A stretch of DNA of 64,000 nt from Strigamia acuminata. Lineage: Eukaryota; Arthropoda; Chilopoda; Geophilomorpha; Linotaeniidae. The stretch is taken from contig OX442320.1 in NCBI GenBank assembly GCA_949358305.1, positions 4,604,259 through 4,668,258 of the forward strand, written 5' to 3'. The notes beneath the pieces are model-generated. The model did no database searches and was not told the origin of the DNA. It saw only the letters and a program-made list of their open reading frames with translations. A program made the translations under genes and the position numbers. Of the stretch, positions 52,838 through 62,444 are shown piece after piece (within the stretch, counting starts at the first letter, position 1; each line of letters opens with the position of its first letter).

Positions 52838-53579
52838 GTCGATACGTGCAGCCGTCCGTCGAGACCGATTCCTGTCTATCGGTGCAAACGTAGGACGAAT
52901 TGTCCCTCGTCGGATAGAAAAAGAGAAGTCATCACGTAAAAATCTGTCTCATGTCCAAAACGCACAGCGAGACGGAATCGAGCCTTTAATCCGGATTTTT
53001 ATCATCAGATTTTACTTCAAATTAATTCTAACATTAATTAGAACATTACTAATAATTAAATTAATAATTATCAGTCATTCGTAAAAAGAATTCGTCGGGT
53101 GTAAATTATTACTAAAAATGCACAATAAATGTGCTTGTCGAAATTGTATTAAATAAATAAACCTAATAAAGAATTATTCCGAAGTCGGACTTTGTCTAAT
53201 TTTTTAAAAGAAGTTAAAGTCAAATTAAATTTATCTAACACATCGAAAAATTCATCGTACGAATGGTAAGTTGCATCAATTTGATGCGTCAAATTACTTG
53301 TGGAGAAAAATATTCTTTTACAGAATATTCTCCCCTTGTCATAAAATTATTTATGGCTCGAGCCCATTGTCTCGCTCGTGACTCATGTCATGAGGAATTT
53401 TCGAGACGCGAGGCGACGTGAAGTCTACGATCGCATCCCGAAAACAAATTAACAAGGAAAAAATACGATCGTGTGAGCGATCGCGGTTAATAATTAATTA
53501 TACGCTATTTCGAGTGCAAAGCACTCATGTCAGGTATTAGTCAAACAAAATTTCTTCTTCAGCAGCACGGAACTAATTC

Positions 53580-53690
53580 TCATGTGCCGATGCCGACTTC
53601 TACCTGATCGGGTGGGACTTGGTTTACATCGTGGTCCCAATTCTCGTCCTCGTGCTCGATGGCCAGCACGTCGTTCTCTTCCTCGTCCAT
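53580..53690 (-). CDS. Possible 36-aa acidic micro-ORF in Gypsy-D
   Basis: The ATG at 53690 opens MDEEENDVLAIEHEDENWDH and the frame ends TGA at 53580. It is strongly acidic, preceded by GCCATGG-like context, and overlapped by a longer basic frame on the same strand (53530-53721). It could be a leader exon spliced to ORF3 or chance. Confidence 0.2.
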   Translation of the reverse strand: MDEEENDVLAIEHEDENWDHDVNQVPPDQVEVGIGT

Positions 53691-53912
53691 GGCGAGGAGC
53701 GCGCACAAAAAGCTCAATCACGATTGAAAAAGGATGATAAAACTATCTCAAAAACTCGGTAAAAACTCGGTAAAAAATGTTAAAAACGAGGATCACGCAC
53801 GGACGCAGCGATCAGCTGTGAAAAGCGGAAGTCCGTGTGAACACGAGGTAATCGCGATGGATTCTGGGTAATATACTCCAGAACCCGGGTGTTTGAGACT
53901 AGTGCGCACCTA

Positions 53913-54026
53913 CCCGTGCGCATGTTACGCTACGGGTCTCCTTTGTTTTCACTCCCGTGCGCGATTGCTGCTACGGGGTCTTTTGCACGCGGTATCCGAC
54001 CCGTGCCGATAATTTTGCTACGGGTC
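53913..54026. repeat. Three successive stem-loops downstream of pol
   Basis: ACCCGT...ACGGGT at 53913-53938, CCCGT...ACGGGG at 53955-53979 and CCCGT...ACGGG at 54001-54025 each form a short hairpin with a 9-15 nt loop. Spacing is about 45 bp. Confidence 0.5.
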
Positions 54027-54179
54027 CCGCGCTTCCACGCCATCTTGTGTCGCGAATTCGACCGATATCCGCTTTGTTGGACTTAGCGAAATTTTTCAGA
54101 GTCTCGGATTTTGATGGCTAGCGCTGTCGATCGATCAATTTTTTTGTTTTTCAGCGTCGCCATCGACTCGTAACGTTTT

Positions 54180-57100
54180 CTACTCTTTTCCTACGACCTT
54201 TCCATCTTTTATAAATGGATTACTTCTACGAGGCCGCAGGTGATGAGTCGAGACAGGTACGACGTTTTTTGTTGTTTTTTGTGTCTGTACCTCCTCATTA
54301 TTGCTTTCTTTTTTATCCGTGTTTTTTGTGTTTGTTTCAGGAGTTTCTCCTGTTTCCCCCCCGACCAAAATTGGATCCGGAACGGATTCAACGATCTCGT
54401 TGACCGGAGGTGAAGGGGCGTCGAAATACTCCTCGTTGTCACTTGGCGGTGCTTTTTCCGACTCGCCAGCGAACATATCGACGATTTGGCCGTCAGTTTT
54501 AGACTTGACTTGGCCCTTGGCCCACATTTCCTGCGGGAATTCCGGAATGTACGGAGTTAACTCTCGTACCTGGATCGATTTGTGCTCGGTGTTGTCCTCG
54601 AGCTTGCGTAATTTATACGCGTTACCGCCATGCTTGCCGATGATCACATACGGACCATCTCTCTTGTCGGCCAAGCTGGCGGTGATTCCTCTCGCTGCAT
54701 TTGAGAGGGTGTGTGCATCTTTCCACACCAAATCATTGATCTCGAAATTCACGAATTTTCCACCGCTTTTATCTTGTAAAATGCGGTCGCGCATGTTAAA
54801 AATGTGCGCCATCATATGCTTGTATGTGTTTGAAATTGTTTGCTCCAATTTATACACATACTCATGTGGTTTCTCTGGGTCCACCACATTTACCGACTCT
54901 GCCACTCGTGGGTCCCAAGGCACTCGTAGCTCTCGGGCGAAGTTGAGGTAGGCCGGAGAAAAATCTCTCGTCCTCGAGACTGTTGTTCGTATGCTGAACG
55001 CGATCTCCCTCAAGTATTCATCCCACCTATTGTGGATGTCAGTGAATATACTTAATGCATATTTGATATCCCTGTTGAGTCGCTCAACGGGATTTATTCG
55101 GGGATTGTAGGTCGAAGTATGTGACGCCACAATTCCGAACTTCTCACAAAATTTACCCCAAATTTTCGAGATAAATTGGGGTCCGTTATCGGATATTATT
55201 TTACGTGGAAATCCGTAACGTAACGCCACGTCGTAGATACATTCAACGATTTTCTCTGCTGAAGGTCTAGCGACGGCGTACAACTCGGGCCAACGAGTCG
55301 CCACGTCCATTATAACGATAATGTACGCATTTTTATTTCCCGTAACGGGTTTTGGGCCCATCACATCGACACTTAAACAATCAAAAGGCGCGTAAGGCCC
55401 TAAGAAAATAGTTTCGAATGGTGATTTTCTCCTCGGCTTGCACGCTTGACATCGCTGACATTGGTGGACAAAAAGAGCAATATCTTTTTTCATCCCTGTC
55501 CAGTGAAAAAGCTGTGTAGCACGATAGAGTGTTCTGCTTACTCCCGCATGGCTCGCAAGCGGGTGCCCGTGTAACAACCACAGCACGCGACCGATTAAGG
55601 AAGCAGGTATTACTACCTTTACTGCGGTGTCCGATTCACTCAAGTCATCTTGGTGATTTGGGTGATGCTTCACCAACAGGCCGTCATCCAATAGGTAATC
55701 TATGGATTCGTGTGCATAACGACGCTTCTGCCTTCTGGTTAAGTTGGGCGGATATTTTCCTGTCAGTACGAATCTAGCTCTGTCCTGACATTTTTTGTCT
55801 AATTTTTGTTGCACAATTATTTCCTCCCTTGTCGGGGGATTGCTTCGCATTTGCTTGCCGACATGAGCGTGGAAGGCGCTTAGAAGCGGGTCATTTATTC
55901 TCCGCCCTAGCTTAAATTCCTTCTTTGCATCTGGGTAATTGTCAGCAGCTGGTTGGTATAACCGCGTCCAGAATCCACAGAATTTTATATCTGCCGGAGA
56001 CGCAGTAGGAATTTCATTCATTTTCCTTAAATCCCAACGGTGACAACTCGTAGGGCAATAAATGATGCGGGAGTCATCCTCGCCATCATCGTCAGCGTCG
56101 ATAGGATCTGACACTGGTGCCCGTGACAGAGCATCAGCCACGACGTTATATTTGCCGGGCTTGTATTGAATGGTCAAGTCGCATGCCATCAGTTCTAACT
56201 GCCATCTGGCTAGTCGACCGGCTGGCTCCTTTAATTTCATCAGCCATTGTAACGCTTGATGATCTGTGTGGACTACAAATTTGGTATATTCGAGATAATC
56301 TCTGAATTTCCTTATAGCCCACACAACTGCCAAACACTCCAACTCTGTGGCGTTGTAATTTTTTTCAGCGCCTTGGAGTTTGCGACTTATAAACATGCAC
56401 GGCAGGTCTTGTTCGACTCCGTCGCGCACGTGTGTTTGAAGCAACGCCGCTCCTAACCCAACTCTGCTGGCGTCCGTATGTAATATGAACGGCCGGTTTA
56501 AGTCGGGTAGAGGCATTACGCCGACTTCCGTCAGCATCCTCTTTATCGCATTAAATGCGATGTTGCACTCATTTGACCATACAAATTCGTTTTCATTCTT
56601 CAGGAGGTCGGTAACTGGGGCTGCCACTTCAGCTAGACCCGGTAGCAACCTGCCGAAGAAGTTTATCATTCCCATAAACCGTTGGACACCTTTAACGTCC
56701 TCGGGTGGTGGGAAACGATTAATCGCATCGATTTTTTCGGGGCCAATAGCTAAACCATTGACTCCAATGCGATAACCCAGGAAGGCAAGCTCCTTTCGAC
56801 AGAACTTGCTCTTGCCCGGGTGAACGTGTAACCCAGCTTTTGCCAGCCGGGTGAGCACTTGGTCGATGTGCTCAATGTGCTCTTCGAATGTTTTGGAGGC
56901 AATAACTATGTCATCTAGGTATGCCCACACAAACTGATGCAGGATATCACCCAATACGCTCTCGATTAGTCTCTGAAAGGTACTGGGAGCATTCACTAAA
57001 CCAAATGGCATGACGTTGAACATCAACCGTCCAATTGGCGAGTAAAATGCTGTTTTTAGCTTATCCTCGGGCCTCATCTCAACTTGCCAGTATCCCTTCG

Positions 57101-58250
57101 ACAGATCCATCGTCGTAACCCAAGAAAAGGGGCTAAGCTCTCTCAAAATGGATTCGATAGACGGCATCTGTATGGGATCTATCTCTGTCACCGCGTTTAA
57201 TGGGCGGTAATCAATGCATAGGCGTGGGTCCGAGCCCGGGCGCATCACGAGCACAACTCGCGTCGCGTATTCTCCCTGGGCCTCGGAGACAATGCCACTG
57301 TCTAGCATTTCTTGGCACATTTTTTGCACTATTTCACGTTTTTGCGGGTTCATTCCCTTATACGCAACTCGTATAGGTTTATTATCCGTCAATTTAATTT
57401 CGTGAATTGCCCTATTCGTTCGGCCCGGTTTTTTCGACAGGATCCCCTCATATTTAAGTAGGACCCTTCGTAGGGCTGCTGCTTCGTTTAATTCTAAAGC
57501 GGCGTCGGCGACAAGCGTTTCCACTACATTGTCCCGTTGCAATTCTGCTACGAATGCTTTAAAATCGTAGTCTTGAACGAATTTCTTTAGGCCTTTCTCC
57601 CACTGTGTCTTGTCGGCCGCTTCTTTGATAAGAGCTGGTGGCACGACAATTGCGGGTCTTTCTCTATCATTTCTGATATAATTCCAAGATTTCGTTATTG
57701 GATTTGGTTGTATTTCCATTGACGCCATGAGGTCTAAGCCCAACAGAAAAATTCTGTCGCATGTGGGCAGGACCAGGAAAGGGTGCTGTTCTACCCCTCC
57801 GAGCCACTCCATGGTCAATAATATAACTCCTTTTGGACACGCCATTCCGTTGGCGGTTTTTAGACGTATATTTTTATTAACGCCTTTTATCTTATCGGTG
57901 AGACCCAATGATGCTACTATGTCTTCGGAAACGAACGAGCGATCTGCTCCCGAGTCTAGCAGTCCCATAATTTTTTCACGTTCTATTGTCATGGGCAACA
58001 TGCATAGGCGGTTGGTGTATTCGACCGCTACGTTGCACATGAAAACACGAAATTCTTCTGTGTCTTCGACTACTTGAGGTAATTCTTCAAGCAGTAGGTT
58101 CGGTTCTTCCGCCTCAGCCTCAGCGTTTGCGGTAATTACCTGCAAAGCGTTGTTGGCCCTGTCTTGAATTTGGGCGTTAGCTATGTCACTACCCATTTCT
58201 TTGACTGGTGGCGGCTTATCGAACCCTTTGTTGAACCCCTTTTTCTTCAT
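54180..58250 (-). CDS. Gypsy-D pol polyprotein (1356 aa from first Met)
   Basis: It encodes protease, reverse transcriptase, RNase H and integrase. Residues from the Met at 58250: protease DSGA 99-102; RT palm with LCIDYRPLN (about 344) and YLDD 444-447; RNase H starting LHTDAS at about 590 and its TDHQAL motif at 662; integrase zinc site H896, H901, C931, C934 and triad D962, D1021, E1056; C-terminal GPF/Y-like part (RDGPYVIIGKHGGNAYKL) at about 1235, then an acidic, Lys/Asn-rich tail. The frame is -1 relative to gag and stays open upstream of this Met through the gag end, so the Met is probably not used and pol is made by frameshifting. It is intact; no stops are seen. Confidence 0.95.
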   Translation of the reverse strand: MKKKGFNKGFDKPPPVKEMGSDIANAQIQDRANNALQVITANAEAEAEEPNLLLEELPQVVEDTEEFRVFMCNVAVEYTNRLCMLPMTIEREKIMGLLDSGADRSFVSEDIVASLGLTDKIKGVNKNIRLKTANGMACPKGVILLTMEWLGGVEQHPFLVLPTCDRIFLLGLDLMASMEIQPNPITKSWNYIRNDRERPAIVVPPALIKEAADKTQWEKGLKKFVQDYDFKAFVAELQRDNVVETLVADAALELNEAAALRRVLLKYEGILSKKPGRTNRAIHEIKLTDNKPIRVAYKGMNPQKREIVQKMCQEMLDSGIVSEAQGEYATRVVLVMRPGSDPRLCIDYRPLNAVTEIDPIQMPSIESILRELSPFSWVTTMDLSKGYWQVEMRPEDKLKTAFYSPIGRLMFNVMPFGLVNAPSTFQRLIESVLGDILHQFVWAYLDDIVIASKTFEEHIEHIDQVLTRLAKAGLHVHPGKSKFCRKELAFLGYRIGVNGLAIGPEKIDAINRFPPPEDVKGVQRFMGMINFFGRLLPGLAEVAAPVTDLLKNENEFVWSNECNIAFNAIKRMLTEVGVMPLPDLNRPFILHTDASRVGLGAALLQTHVRDGVEQDLPCMFISRKLQGAEKNYNATELECLAVVWAIRKFRDYLEYTKFVVHTDHQALQWLMKLKEPAGRLARWQLELMACDLTIQYKPGKYNVVADALSRAPVSDPIDADDDGEDDSRIIYCPTSCHRWDLRKMNEIPTASPADIKFCGFWTRLYQPAADNYPDAKKEFKLGRRINDPLLSAFHAHVGKQMRSNPPTREEIIVQQKLDKKCQDRARFVLTGKYPPNLTRRQKRRYAHESIDYLLDDGLLVKHHPNHQDDLSESDTAVKVVIPASLIGRVLWLLHGHPLASHAGVSRTLYRATQLFHWTGMKKDIALFVHQCQRCQACKPRRKSPFETIFLGPYAPFDCLSVDVMGPKPVTGNKNAYIIVIMDVATRWPELYAVARPSAEKIVECIYDVALRYGFPRKIISDNGPQFISKIWGKFCEKFGIVASHTSTYNPRINPVERLNRDIKYALSIFTDIHNRWDEYLREIAFSIRTTVSRTRDFSPAYLNFARELRVPWDPRVAESVNVVDPEKPHEYVYKLEQTISNTYKHMMAHIFNMRDRILQDKSGGKFVNFEINDLVWKDAHTLSNAARGITASLADKRDGPYVIIGKHGGNAYKLRKLEDNTEHKSIQVRELTPYIPEFPQEMWAKGQVKSKTDGQIVDMFAGESEKAPPSDNEEYFDAPSPPVNEIVESVPDPILVGGETGETPETNTKNTDKKESNNEEVQTQKTTKNVVPVSTHHLRPRRSNPFIKDGKVVGKE

Positions 58251-58273
58251 GAATGGCGCAGACGGTCGAGAAG

Positions 58274-61200
58274 TTATTTCTTCGCCGCCTGCGCTGACTC
58301 GTTTTTTGACTCGTTTTTTGCCATGGCGAGTTTAATCTCTGCCATTTGCTTCATTATCGCGTCAAACTTAGCGTCTTCTTTCGCTGTTCTTGGGCACTCA
58401 TTGGAGTAGTGGCCCGGTTGGTTACACTTGAAACAGCGAATATTTGATTTGTCTCTTGGGGCTTCAATCGATTTCTTCTTTTCAGGGTCTGCTTTCGACG
58501 GTGGCGTGTAATTTTTCCGAAAATACTTCGGAATTCGGCCGGCATTTGGTTTTAACCTGGCGCGAAATTCTTCTACCGCTCTATCTCGATGGATGAGATG
58601 TACTAGCGGTCCTTCCTCATCGCAACCCGTTGATAAGGTATCGCGATAGCTTCGTATTTCTTCGTCTGTCGAATAATCGTCTTTTTCTTCTTTTTCGTCT
58701 GATTTTCCGGCATCTTGTCCGGCTTCCTCCCCCTCCTTGACCTCCTCCAGTGTCGCTTGCATGGCTGACGCTGTCGGTGCCTTTTTAGGGGCGGCCAAAG
58801 GGTTGGAAGGCAGCGTGGATGTCAGTTTATTTTTTATTTGTAAACCAACGCTAGCTTCTGCCAGCTCCATTATACCGCTAAGATATTCCGTAGGGCGCAT
58901 GATTTTGTCTGTCGCCCCATATCTTTCCGCACTCAACTTGAGACGTTTAGCGGTTGCTGCTTTCTCCGCTTCTGGTAAAGCGGAATAATATCTCTTCTCG
59001 ATATCTATCGTGTTCTCGAACAGGAAGGCGCTCATTTCTTCGTAGCTGCCTCCTGTCGGTGCCCTTTCTTCAAGTAGCACCCGTTGCGAGTATTCCGACA
59101 AACCGCCGAGAAAGAAAAGGTTGAATCCCGTGGCATGAAATTCCATCGGGGCCTTTTCGAACAACAATCTGGCGCGAATGTCGTAATCCATTATGGTTTC
59201 ACCAGGCATCTGGCGAAGACCTCGCATCTTTCGGCTCACCTCTTCGGGTGTCTCGCCGTAGCGTAGGTCGAATCTCATTAAAAAGTCGTCCCAATTGACG
59301 CCTTTCAATCCTTGGTACCACTCACGTGCCGAACCTGTCATTAGCTCGACAATACCGTGGGTGAGCATGTCTCCTACGGTGGCTTTAGTGGCAGTCTTAA
59401 TTCGAATTACTTCGTCAAGGAAGCGATCTCCCGCTTTCCATGACCCGTCGAAACGGTTCTGAATATAAAATTGCCACCTAATATTCCCGGTAACACTCAT
59501 GGTGTCACGTCGGGAGACAGCGTATTTTTTCTTTACGCGGTCGCCAGTGCTACGATTACGATCGTTTCGTTTGCTCAGATCGATTCCCTCAGCTTTTAAC
59601 GAGCCGAGTAGGGCTCTTCCAAGCTCTCCCATCGTATACTGCCGACCCGTCGAATCGGTAAACGCGCTTTGTCGGGGAAGGTCCTGAAACTCCTCCCGTC
59701 GGTGGTCGCTATTTTCCGATCGACGTCGTTTCTCTCTATCGCGCGGAGAGTTGGATCTCTTCCGGCGATTACTTGATTTATCATTTCGTCTGTCGTCGTT
59801 GGATGAGGGGTCGGAGCTGGGGTCGGGAGACGGTGAGCGGCGTGGCGGGTTGCGCCGTGAAGAGTTTGACTCTTTCCGGCCCCTACGACGGTCGTCACGT
59901 TCCCTTTCCCTGCGTTCATCGCGTTCTCTTTCCCTTCGTCTTTCTCCGGAACCTCTCTCCGAATCGTGATGACTGGGTGCATTTGACTCCAGTCCATCTG
60001 ACGACGAATCACTATTTCCGTAGTGAAAATATTTCGGTTTTTCATCGCGTTTGCCTTCTTCTCGCGAAGAGGTGCGATCATGCGATTGTCTCCTTGACGA
60101 CTCGTCGTCTTTAAGGATGGGCACTGGTTGTTGCCACTCAGTCCCTTGCGGATTATCATGCTGTTGGCTTGTGAGAGCTTGCTCTTCATTTCGCCTAGCA
60201 TTATTAGCGTTGATTAACCGCGTTATCGCATTATTTGTGGCTGAATCGAGAGCTTGCATGCGGGGCCGAGTTTGTTGTTCTCTGGCCGACGCATCTCTCT
60301 TGCGCGGAGTGGCTGGTGTTGCCCTCTCCGGCTGGGGTTTGGGTTTGGCCTTCGGCGTGCGCTTTGGGTCTCCCTCTAGGCTCTCGTCGGACAGCTCGGA
60401 TGAACTGACCTCTGGTTTGCGGACGGATTTCGGGTCATCTCGTCGCAATCTGGCCATAAATGCTCGCTCTGCTTCTTGTTGCGAGTGGAAAGCATATCGA
60501 TGTGCTCTCAGGGCTCGGTCAACTATTTCTACCTCCTCGGGAGTAGTCGGATTGGGCTGGGTTCTGCCGTACTCGAGAGCTTGCGCTTCTCTTTCCGCCA
60601 GCTTCCTCCGTCTCTCGCGAATGGCTTGTCGAGCCTCGTTCTCTGCATCCGCTTCAAATTGAGCGGAATCAACCAATTGTTGAGCGTGTGCACCTTCAAC
60701 AATGGTGATTTGTGGGGATACACTGTGCGCTTTTAAAGCTGCACGTACGATTTGTAACGTTTCGTACACTGTAATCTTTCCCGTCGGAAGGGTGTATCTC
60801 ACTCCCTCCGCTTGTGCCAATTGCATCGCATCAATCAAGGTGCCCGAGACGCTGTAAGGCTGGCTCGAAACACGTTTGACAGAGGACGAGTTGGACTTGT
60901 GCCCTTCAGACATTACCGAGGCTGGTCGACTGTGCGTAATTGGCGTGTTTAGCGCTGAATTCGCTGTCGTGTCGGACGCCGTCCTTTGTATCGAAGACGT
61001 CGCTCTCGGATCGCTCACCTCGGTATCGTGCGTTAGACGAGGCGATTGGTTACGGGATAAAACCTCGTTTCCGCTCGTCTCACCGTCACGATTGGGACGC
61101 GGCGGTTTGGGGTGGGACGGATCCTCACTCCGCTCCGTCTCGTCTAATCGCTGCCTCGTCTCGGCGTGAGACGGGTGCGATGCCTCCGAAGCGCTTCGTC

Positions 61201-61357
61201 GGTCTGGCTTGGCCTTGCGGCGTTTTTGCCTAGACTCGTGCGCTGAGGCTTTGGGCAAAGGACCTCCCGACCTCAAATGATAGTCGGTTCCTTTGCGACT
61301 ACCGGCTCGTTTGTTAACGTCTGAGTCGGAGTCTGTTACTCGAGTATTATCTGCCAT
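58274..61357 (-). CDS. Gypsy-D gag protein (1027 aa)
   Basis: This structural protein is much longer than most gypsy gags. The N-terminal ~430 residues are charged and probably disordered. An Arg/Glu/Ser-rich, SR-like stretch follows at about 440-570. The capsid-like region is at about 620-790 (WQFYIQNRFDGSW through MRGLRQMPGETIMDYDIRARLLF), and a CCHC knuckle CFKCNQPGHYSNEC starts at C975. The ATG at 61357 is the first in a frame that opens shortly after the 5' leader. The frame ends in a repeated KNES motif and AAKK, 24 bases before the first pol Met, and the two slippery heptamers lie in this tail. Confidence 0.93.
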   Translation of the reverse strand: MADNTRVTDSDSDVNKRAGSRKGTDYHLRSGGPLPKASAHESRQKRRKAKPDRRSASEASHPSHAETRQRLDETERSEDPSHPKPPRPNRDGETSGNEVLSRNQSPRLTHDTEVSDPRATSSIQRTASDTTANSALNTPITHSRPASVMSEGHKSNSSSVKRVSSQPYSVSGTLIDAMQLAQAEGVRYTLPTGKITVYETLQIVRAALKAHSVSPQITIVEGAHAQQLVDSAQFEADAENEARQAIRERRRKLAEREAQALEYGRTQPNPTTPEEVEIVDRALRAHRYAFHSQQEAERAFMARLRRDDPKSVRKPEVSSSELSDESLEGDPKRTPKAKPKPQPERATPATPRKRDASAREQQTRPRMQALDSATNNAITRLINANNARRNEEQALTSQQHDNPQGTEWQQPVPILKDDESSRRQSHDRTSSREEGKRDEKPKYFHYGNSDSSSDGLESNAPSHHDSERGSGERRRERERDERRERERDDRRRGRKESNSSRRNPPRRSPSPDPSSDPSSNDDRRNDKSSNRRKRSNSPRDREKRRRSENSDHRREEFQDLPRQSAFTDSTGRQYTMGELGRALLGSLKAEGIDLSKRNDRNRSTGDRVKKKYAVSRRDTMSVTGNIRWQFYIQNRFDGSWKAGDRFLDEVIRIKTATKATVGDMLTHGIVELMTGSAREWYQGLKGVNWDDFLMRFDLRYGETPEEVSRKMRGLRQMPGETIMDYDIRARLLFEKAPMEFHATGFNLFFLGGLSEYSQRVLLEERAPTGGSYEEMSAFLFENTIDIEKRYYSALPEAEKAATAKRLKLSAERYGATDKIMRPTEYLSGIMELAEASVGLQIKNKLTSTLPSNPLAAPKKAPTASAMQATLEEVKEGEEAGQDAGKSDEKEEKDDYSTDEEIRSYRDTLSTGCDEEGPLVHLIHRDRAVEEFRARLKPNAGRIPKYFRKNYTPPSKADPEKKKSIEAPRDKSNIRCFKCNQPGHYSNECPRTAKEDAKFDAIMKQMAEIKLAMAKNESKNESAQAAKK
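58301..58319 (-). promoter_or_regulatory. Two A AAA AAC slippery heptamers, gag to pol -1 frameshift
   Basis: On the minus strand A AAA AAC stands at 58319-58313 and again at 58307-58301. Both are in the correct phase relative to gag codons (xxA AAA AAC), and pol lies in the -1 frame, open from these sites onward. A AAA AAC is an established -1 slip site in retroviruses and other elements. Which of the two is used is not known. Confidence 0.75.
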
Positions 61358-61409
61358 TTCTTGCTTTGGGTATGAAGTAATCTCAGGTTAGAATCAGTTA
61401 TTCAACTTG

Positions 61410-61427
61410 ATCCCGGACAGGCCCCCA
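61410..61427 (-). promoter_or_regulatory. Gypsy-D primer-binding site, tRNA-Pro type
   Basis: Two bases after the 5' LTR the minus strand reads TGGGGGCCTGTCCGGGAT. It differs at two adjacent positions from the well-known tRNA-Pro site TGGGGGCTCGTCCGGGAT. It primes first-strand DNA synthesis. Confidence 0.65.
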
Positions 61428-61429
61428 CG

Positions 61430-62444
61430 TGTCGCGCTCAACTCTAACCGTCGCTAACTCGTGGGTTGATTACTTAATTCGACTAACTCACTACCGCTTT
61501 GTTCGAGCGGTTTACCCAAAGAAATGATTACACAGATATAAAAGGTAAAATATAATATAGATTTATTCTGTGGGACAATGTACAGATATATCTTATATAT
61601 ATATATGAAAGGTAAGTAAAAGGTAAATCGGAATAGGTGATGGGAAATGGAAAGGTAAAGGTAAGATGAAAGCTGGCTGGAATCGGCGAGGTCGTCTGTT
61701 ATCTCGTTCGTGTCCAAGATGGCGTCCTCGTTGTGGCAACGTGATGTCGTCTTGGGCCGGCGTGGCAATATGGCGTCCTCGGCTCGTCTCTGGCTGGTCC
61801 TTCGGGCTCACGCTGGTCAGGCGCGAGTGAATGCTTAGTTAAAAGGCTTACTTCGGTCTGTTGTCTAGGTTTTTGTGTGGTGTCCGGCGATCACACAGCG
61901 GCGGACTCTTCTGGCTCCCGGCGGTCACACAGCGGCGGGAACGCTCGTCGTGGTTTTACTGCAGTTTAGGCTTGTGCGACCGTTTGTCTGCACAACTCGC
62001 TAAACTGGAGTGGTTTTTACTATTTCTAGCTGGTGTGCTAAAATAGTGTGGTAATCTTATCTCGCAGGTTACTCTGCGGAGTTTGACACTGACCAAACGT
62101 ACTCACGGTAAATTGTCCTTTGTCCTTGGTCAATCCCAGTATATTTACTTGGGCCTGATCTTGTAGGACGACGGGTTTACGTGTGTTTCTCGTTTGATGG
62201 TTGTGTTGGTTCTGCCCGCTCAGTGCAAGGCACATTCCTTTGCACAAAGCGGGGTTGACAGGTGACCGGAATCACCCAATGGTGGGGTGGACGAGCCATC
62301 CCCACTCCCTCAGGGCAGACGCCTGTCCATTGACTAGATGTCAATGCACTGAGGGAAGGGAGACGCGCTTGCGGCTCCCCTTACACCCGAAACGAGGTCA
62401 CGAGAGAAACTCTTCGTTGACCCCGGTCCAGTCGGGTCACAACA
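61430..62444 (-). repeat. Gypsy-D 5' LTR
   Basis: It is 1015 bp and uninterrupted, and gives the intact reference for the split 3' LTR. It ends next to ATGT (62445-62448). AATAAA on the minus strand lies at about 61567-61562. Confidence 0.95.

Larger units (their letters stand above)
52838..54179 (-). other. Gypsy-D region between pol and ORF3 (non-coding)
   Basis: About 1.3 kb has no long ORF. The right part (53900-54030) holds three short stem-loops of the form CCCGT...ACGGG. The middle is AT-rich (52990-53340). A 36-codon acidic frame lies at 53580-53690. The length and content suggest a regulatory spacer or decayed sequence of the element. Confidence 0.6.
34432..62444 (-). mobile_element. 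Gypsy-D, Ty3/gypsy LTR retrotransposon carrying two nested copia elements
   Basis: LTRs of 1015 bp (TGTTGTGACC...GCGCGACA on the minus strand) flank gag, pol and a third ORF. The 5' LTR is 61430-62444; the 3' LTR is 34432-35395 plus 42588-42638, split by Copia-B. The target duplication is ATGT (34428-34431 and 62445-62448). Subtracting the two guests leaves about 13.5 kb, large for the family. The pol order protease, RT, RNase H, integrase and the YLDD motif mark it as Ty3/gypsy. Main ORFs are intact and the LTR copies look identical, so it is young. It lies in the same orientation as the zinc-finger gene it disrupts. Confidence 0.95.

Noticed and set aside
54209-61233. Plus-strand ORFs opposite Gypsy-D gag and pol
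   Set aside because: They are antisense shadows of the real ORFs, with no domain or start context.
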